Assembly: GCA_030619405.1 (NCBI GenBank)
Contig: JAUXBK010000170.1
Coordinates: forward strand, 1 to 5,906
From: Sedimenticola sp.
GTDB taxonomy: Bacteria > Pseudomonadota > Gammaproteobacteria > Chromatiales > Chromatiaceae
Direction of reading: 5' to 3'
DNA length: 5,906 bases
Position numbers and translations under genes: made by a program. The notes below the pieces were generated by a model. That model saw only the letters and a program-made list of their open reading frames with translations. It ran no database searches and was not told the origin of the DNA. Positions 5,888-5,906 of the stretch are shown piece after piece; within the stretch, counting starts at the first letter, position 1; every line of letters starts with the position of its first letter.

Positions 5888-5906
5888 ATTTTTTTGGTGC
5901 CGGCAA

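Overview
The window reads as a stretch of a GC-rich gammaproteobacterial chromosome. The protein families and their arrangement support this: a divergent fxsA / cutA-dsbD block resembles the E. coli region where dsbD, cutA, dcuA, aspA and fxsA lie together near groSL. LipA, CutA, FxsA and the ElyC-like protein all read like gammaproteobacterial members of their families. The species cannot be named from the sequence alone.

Layout, left to right. Positions 1-122 hold the last 39 codons of a VapC-type PIN-domain toxin on the + strand. A gene-poor stretch follows (123-360). Two overlapping genes run leftwards: cutA (3020 to 2691), then a large dsbD (2712 to 361). A repeat-bearing intergenic stretch (3021-3351) separates them from fxsA (3352-3822, + strand). 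It contains a decayed C-terminal fragment of a GxxExxY-family gene inside imperfect inverted repeats. A MITE-like quasi-palindrome (3821-3981) begins on the fxsA stop codon. Beyond it, lipA (5757 to 4774) and an ElyC/YdcF-like DUF218 membrane protein (4774 to 4013) run leftwards and share one base. The right edge (5758-5906) has a 9-bp repeat array folded as an inverted repeat just upstream of lipA.

How the genes work together. CutA and DsbD are co-directional and overlap, so they probably form one transcript: a small soluble metal-binding trimer plus the inner-membrane hub that carries electrons from cytoplasmic thioredoxin to periplasmic thiol proteins. LipA makes the lipoyl cofactor. The ElyC-like protein is probably an envelope-biogenesis factor, and the one-base overlap suggests translational coupling to lipA. 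FxsA is a small inner-membrane protein.

Most of the window is ordinary housekeeping sequence. The main novelty candidate is the DsbD, which carries two tandem periplasmic nDsbD domains instead of one; the second lacks the aromatic cap-loop residues of the first. Next come the intergenic repeats, which differ in type from one gap to the next. I saw no new defence or mobile system beyond these.
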